Source: Branchiostoma floridae (lineage: Eukaryota; Chordata; Leptocardii; Amphioxiformes; Branchiostomatidae). Taken from it: a stretch of 33,898 bases of DNA. Below are positions 30,605 to 33,898 of the stretch, one piece after another. Position numbers and translations under genes: made by a program. The stretch spans positions 22,716,607 through 22,750,504 of the forward strand of contig NC_049981.1 in NCBI RefSeq assembly GCF_000003815.2, given 5' to 3'. Positions within the stretch are counted from its first letter, which is position 1, and each line of letters starts with the position of its first letter. The notes beneath the pieces were generated by a model. That model was not told the origin of the DNA and did not search any database. It was given only the letters and a program-made list of their open reading frames with translations.

Positions 30605-31400
30605 CTTCTTCATCTCTCTACCTTTACTCTTTCCCGCAGTCATCAAACTTGGAGAATGTCAGCAAACTGTAGTTCGTATTTCCCAAGGGCAAGAGTCTTA
30701 GGGAAAGGTCTCCACCTCTTCGTCGGTGATGACCACGTCGGATTCCCCGCGATAGTTGCCATTCGTCATCGGGCGCGTCCATTTGTTACCCCGCGTAACG
30801 TTTGTCTCTGTCACGGTTCGGACTCATTTGTCGAGAGAGCCCGGGTCACCTGCATGAGTACATATTGACCCACATTATTAGCTGGCATCCCCGAGTGGGA
30901 ACGGAACATTAAAAGAAATTGTCAATTTACAGGACGATGTGACATCAGGGACCCATAACACGTCGGAGACATTCCTCCACAGCACGAACTGGGTCAGCAG
31001 GAGGACTTCCCAATAACTCCTGTCGTTTTATCAATCACAAATAACCACAAATCTTTCATAAATATCCTTCCATCAGCACTAATATTACAACCATAGTTAC
31101 CACGTATACACCTGCCTTTGGTGAACTATGAAAGTACTGTAATTTTGTTCAGATGACATTGGTAACATAGCTCCATGCTTTGCCTTAAGAACTCAGTTTT
31201 TGATAGCGTTATGATATTAAAAAAATACAGCACTATAGATAGAATAAGAAACGTGAAAAATGTTTTTCGTACAAGAAAAGTAATATGCAATTCACTATCT
31301 AAAGTGTTGAAGTTGTATCAACATTACATGATAATCCAGTTATGTCTATATAACCGGCAGCGTGGTCATATATATTCTTTTTCAAGGTAGTTCTTTTCCA
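30605..31400. other. Plain sequence with a GC-richer patch
   Basis: A CG-richer patch at 30650-30870 carries a 70-codon plus frame with no known domain. The rest is AT-rich with nothing recognised. Confidence 0.45.
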
Positions 31401-31408
31401 TCCCTCAG

Positions 31409-31470
31409 CCTTTGAAACTGAGAAAAAGTTTTTTTCAGGACCCTCCAACCCACGTTTTACTGGGACAGCG
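31409..31470 (+). other. Candidate 62-bp internal exon
   Basis: The pyrimidine-rich acceptor TTCTTTTCCATCCCTCAG ends at 31408, and a near-perfect donor GCG|GTAAGTAT starts at 31471. Two of three frames are open between them; one, with two bases of overhang, reads FETEKKFF...NPRFTGTA. A second acceptor (GTTTTTTTCAG, ending 31438) would give a 32-bp exon. I do not recognise the peptide and see no partner exon. Pseudo-exons with good splice sites occur by chance in 34 kb, so this is the best splice-bounded lead, not a gene call. Confidence 0.22.
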
Positions 31471-31506
31471 GTAAGTATCGACTTCCGGGGACATTCAACC
31501 CGTTTA

Positions 31507-31514
31507 TGACGTCA
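31507..31514. promoter_or_regulatory. Perfect CRE, TGACGTCA
   Basis: A full palindromic cyclic-AMP response element, preceded 25 bases upstream by an ETS-like ACTTCCGG and followed by an AP-1 site TGAGTCA (31562-31568). bZIP proteins (CREB/ATF, AP-1) bind such sites; activity here is not shown. Confidence 0.4.
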
Positions 31515-31569
31515 CACATATCGAAGATCACAGCGCGTCAGAGGATTGCCACAACTTGTGATGAGTCAT

Positions 31570-32365
31570 TTTCTAATGTTGTGTGGGAGTTTTTCAAAAA
31601 TAAGTAAAGGAATTGTTTTAGTTATTAAATACATCTTATTTATCCAACGTACTAAAATACCCTGTAGCGCTATCCGCTTGCTGTCTGGGATCTTATTTTC
31701 CTCTTGACTTTACGTATCATCTTACGCATCATCTACCATCATCTACGTACAGATTACTCTGATTAAGTGTCGTTTCACATCCCTAGTCTTATCTTTCTAC
31801 ACTTTCATTGAAAGAGAAAGCCATGTATTGTCCGGCTCAAGCGAGTCGTACGGTAATGTTATATCCGGTGTATTCAAAAGTGACATTGCTAGCGCGGTTG
31901 TAGATGTGACCGTGAATGGCAGGATCGACGAAGAGTATTAGATCACACCGAGTCTCTTCCTGTACGCGTCAGCAGGTGTGTGACCTTACCGAGTGTAAAG
32001 CGCTTTCTTTCACTTCCCATTTCAGTGATATGCAGGTGTTGATCGCCATTTTCATTTCAGTAGCTCAAGCGTACACAGCATATTCCATATATTAGTAGAA
32101 GCCGCTTAATTGCACGGCCTATTTGCCAGTGAATATCGTGCAAATATCTGGCTGGTGCAGTAATAAAGTTATCTCACTGGTCCGCACCAGTTCTGGGTTT
32201 GGGGATTCTGTGCAGTTAAAAGAAAGTGTGTATTGATCCGTTGTGCAATTAACTGGCTTTTATCGTATCTGCAAGAGTCCTCCTGGTGTTCTGTAGAAGT
32301 TATTTGATAGGTCAAAGTTTGATATTTCAGAAATCGCTTGAGATCTGATTCACTGAAATGAAAAT
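31570..32365. other. Plain non-coding sequence
   Basis: No gene or repeat was recognised. The longest frame in the window, 164 codons at 32169-32663 on the minus strand, starts right of this stretch and ends inside it. It has no domain I can name and no repeated or compositional sign of coding. Confidence 0.5.
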
Positions 32366-32371
32366 AGGGAC

Positions 32372-32404
32372 GCCACCATGGCGGCGGACACATCAATGAC
32401 GTCA
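32372..32404 (+). promoter_or_regulatory. Kozak-perfect ATG / YY1-like motif next to a perfect CRE
   Basis: GCCACCATGG (32372-32381) is the full vertebrate start-codon consensus. It is also part of CCATGGCGGC, which overlaps the YY1 core. Twelve bases later lies TGACGTCA (32397-32404), a perfect CRE. The ATG opens only a 10-codon frame (MAADTSMTSH, stop at 32408). The pair of motifs is typical of CG-type promoters and 5' UTRs, but no downstream coding exon was found. Confidence 0.3.
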
Positions 32405-32699
32405 CATTAACACACAGTATATCATCAAAGAGACGACCCAAACAACCAAGTTGTTCAGTACCCAAGCAGTCGCAGACAGTGAAGGAAATTGTCGCTAATT
32501 CACACATAATCAAAGCTATCAACATTTGAAAAAAATATCTATGACAAGTTTGGAGTGCATGGGAATGCATGTAATAAGGTATAGTCCACGGCTTGGAGAT
32601 GGCAGGGCTTAAGTCGGGAATGCAAAGTTCGTAATTGCATTTTAAAGTGTCCAAAGGTTGCAACAGTGCCCAGCGACCCTCAACAAGGTGACCACAGGT

Positions 32700-33090
32700 T
32701 TAAGTTTTCATAACCTCGGCGCACTCTGCCGCACTGAATCCCATTTCTCTGCCGATCGCTGCCCTTTTCAGTCTGCGGTCAACTGAGAGGCGGGTGAGAA
32801 ACATTTGCATGGTACGCAAACTTTGCTCTGATATATTTATCACGCCTAAATGGAAACGCCTGACATTTGACCTTGAAAGAGCTTATGCGAAATTTTCGAG
32901 CGGGATGAAAAATAACTCAGGGTTGGTGAACATAACCTTGAGGCTACATGCTCATTGACACGTTCATATGGTGTTACTTTCGCGCGTTTGACGGGTGGGG
33001 GGAGCAGGATCGCTTAGGAGCAGGCGGCTCGACTCGTGTTCTTTCTGACCTTTAGGTCAAAGGTCCCCTCGTGAGGTCAGGCAGAGGAAG
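32700..33090. promoter_or_regulatory. Candidate enhancer island with octamer and nuclear-receptor sites
   Basis: The block holds ACATTTGCATGG (octamer type ATTTGCAT, near 32803), TGACCTTGA (32868-32876, exact NR5A/ERR-type extended half-site on the minus strand), CTTTCGCGCG, a G-rich GGGTGGGGGGAG, and the four half-site cluster at 33046-33079. It is GC-richer than its flanks and has no open frame of note. Regulatory function is inference. Confidence 0.38.
33046..33079. promoter_or_regulatory. Four nuclear-receptor half-sites in 34 bp
   Basis: TGACCT (33046-33051), AGGTCA (33054-33059), AGGTCC (33061-33066) and AGGTCA (33074-33079). The first two form an everted repeat with 2-bp spacing, the middle two a DR1, and the last two a direct repeat with 7-bp spacing. 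Retinoid-, HNF4- or COUP-type receptors bind DR1; which receptor acts here, if any, is unknown. Confidence 0.45.
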
Positions 33091-33138
33091 GATGGCTACG
33101 ATAACATTTGATATGCTGTCACTTGCCCTTGCACATGT

Positions 33139-33218
33139 ACAGTTCCTGTGTATAAATATTCTTATATAAGCACATACTACAGTTCCTGTGTATAAATATT
33201 CTTATATAAGCACATACT
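33139..33218. repeat. Perfect 2 x 40-bp tandem repeat with TATA-like words
   Basis: The 40-bp unit starting ACAGTTCCTGTGTATAAATA is repeated once with no mismatch (33139-33178 and 33179-33218). Each unit contains TATAAATA and the 10-bp palindrome CTTATATAAG. Identity of the copies points to a recent duplication, or to an assembly duplication. Confidence 0.92.
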
Positions 33219-33589
33219 CAAAAGAACTGAACTAAAACCGCTCATCAGACTAACTTGTCAATTTGCTCCTGCGTACGATACTAAATGCCTTTGAGTTCGA
33301 GTGCTTTGGATAGAATGCAAATTTTTCTCCTATTCAAATACATAAGAGAAGCACGTAGGAAATGACATTAAACATTTTCAAAGGATGGGACGGTGCCAAT
33401 ACAAAGGGCGAATTACATTACAGAAATTTGACTTCTTCGAACGAACTGTTTCCATATCGTTGTGTACGTGATCTTTGATAGTGAATAATTTGATACGAAA
33501 AACATGTTGTATTCTGTTTGTTTCACTTTTATAAGACATTGGGATATCTCCTCCAGCAATATTACCAGTGGGCTATCCCCCTGCTACAG

Positions 33590-33700
33590 TATTGTCTGTG
33601 CCCTTCACAGCTGTGTGGCCCAAGGGCTATAGAAACAGAGATGGGTACCGCCTCTATACACTGATCGTGGATGTGTGGAAAGGATATCAACTATATCTTC
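33590..33700 (+). repeat. Possible fragment of a dispersed repeat
   Basis: The stretch around GTGTGGCCCAAGGGCTATAG (from 33613) and GAAACAGAGATGGGTACCGC looks to me like a sequence found many times in lancelet genomes. This is recollection and could not be checked. No terminal repeats or target duplications are visible. A 67-codon frame (33568-33771) and a second frame with a hydrophobic end running to a donor-like ATG|GTGAGT (33777/33778) cross it; both are probably by-products. Confidence 0.25.
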
Positions 33701-33898
33701 CAAATCTACTTCATCTGTCCGAAACCTACTGTATTCAATCCAGACGTTGTTTGTCCTCTACTGGCTTTTGATCATGGTGAGTTTAAATCTACGTATAGTT
33801 GAAGGAAAACTAACACTGTTATATCTATTCCTTGGATGATTGTTGAATTTGGTGTTGGTGCTAGTTAAGTCAGAAGTTTGGATTACTCTAAAGAGAGT

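Noticed and set aside
32169-32663. 164-codon minus-strand frame, the longest in the window
   Set aside because: A frame of this length is roughly what chance provides in six frames of 34 kb at this composition. No domain, signal peptide or repeat is visible.
1-33898. Search for CRISPR arrays, prokaryotic operons, rRNA and homeobox or zinc-finger exons
   Set aside because: No spacer-repeat arrays, ribosome-binding-site-spaced gene runs, rRNA-like blocks, WFQNRR or HTGEKP coding signatures were seen on either strand.

Overview
The window is eukaryotic, non-coding or nearly so, and AT-rich. It contains no recognisable bacterial or viral gene organisation, no operons and no recognisable complete protein-coding gene. 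The longest ATG-initiated open frame is 164 codons (minus strand, 32169-32663), close to what chance gives in about 34 kb of this composition. None of the longer frames carries a domain I recognise. One exactly 100-base N gap (26299-26398) marks this as a draft assembly contig. The best guess for the source is an invertebrate deuterostome, most likely a lancelet (Branchiostoma). This rests on my recollection of the inverted-repeat family at 26811-26986 and of a dispersed sequence near 33600. It is not proof, and other marine invertebrates remain possible.

Layout. The left edge (9-102) is an ATAGC-type satellite. From about 100 to 7000 there is little structure beyond simple repeats and scattered transcription-factor-like sites. 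From 7040 to 11100 lie several GC/CpG-richer islands in an AT-rich background: a block with a nuclear-receptor DR1 site near 7217, a dense promoter-like cluster (E2F palindrome, YY1 motif, TCTCGCGAGA) at 8731-8762, and a block at 10700-11075. A 160-bp tandem duplication sits at 7466-7782. From 11100 to 20280 the sequence is mostly plain, with a tRNA-like SINE candidate (minus, 13240-13325), a long nuclear-receptor half-site palindrome (14492-14514), GC-richer islands at 16750-17135 and 17560-17970, and a possible LINE 3' tail (minus, about 18620-18740).

The mobile-element zone is 20282-26986. It includes a 505-bp element with 20-bp perfect terminal inverted repeats starting CACTACC (20282-20786), and a 1.1-kb element bounded by about 75-bp C/G-rich inverted arms and an ATA target duplication (25369-26493), which contains the assembly gap. 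Next to it is the C-terminal end of a LINE-type reverse transcriptase (minus, 26497-26749). A textbook 176-bp foldback MITE with a 9-bp target duplication follows (26811-26986).

The right third (27480-33898) again holds probable regulatory islands: E2F/Rel sites near 27530-27630, a three-copy 50-bp repeat carrying a homeodomain-type site in each copy (28486-28640), a TCF/homeodomain/POU-rich block (30140-30600), CRE/YY1 sites (31507 and 32372-32404), and a block with four nuclear-receptor half-sites in 34 bp (33046-33079). A perfect 2 x 40-bp tandem repeat lies at 33139-33218.

The picture fits an intergenic region or a very long intron near a regulated gene, with regulatory islands separated by plain DNA and transposon debris. 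A few small candidate exons with good splice signals (31409-31470 plus; 16765-16928 minus; 9961-10010 plus) are reported as weak leads only.
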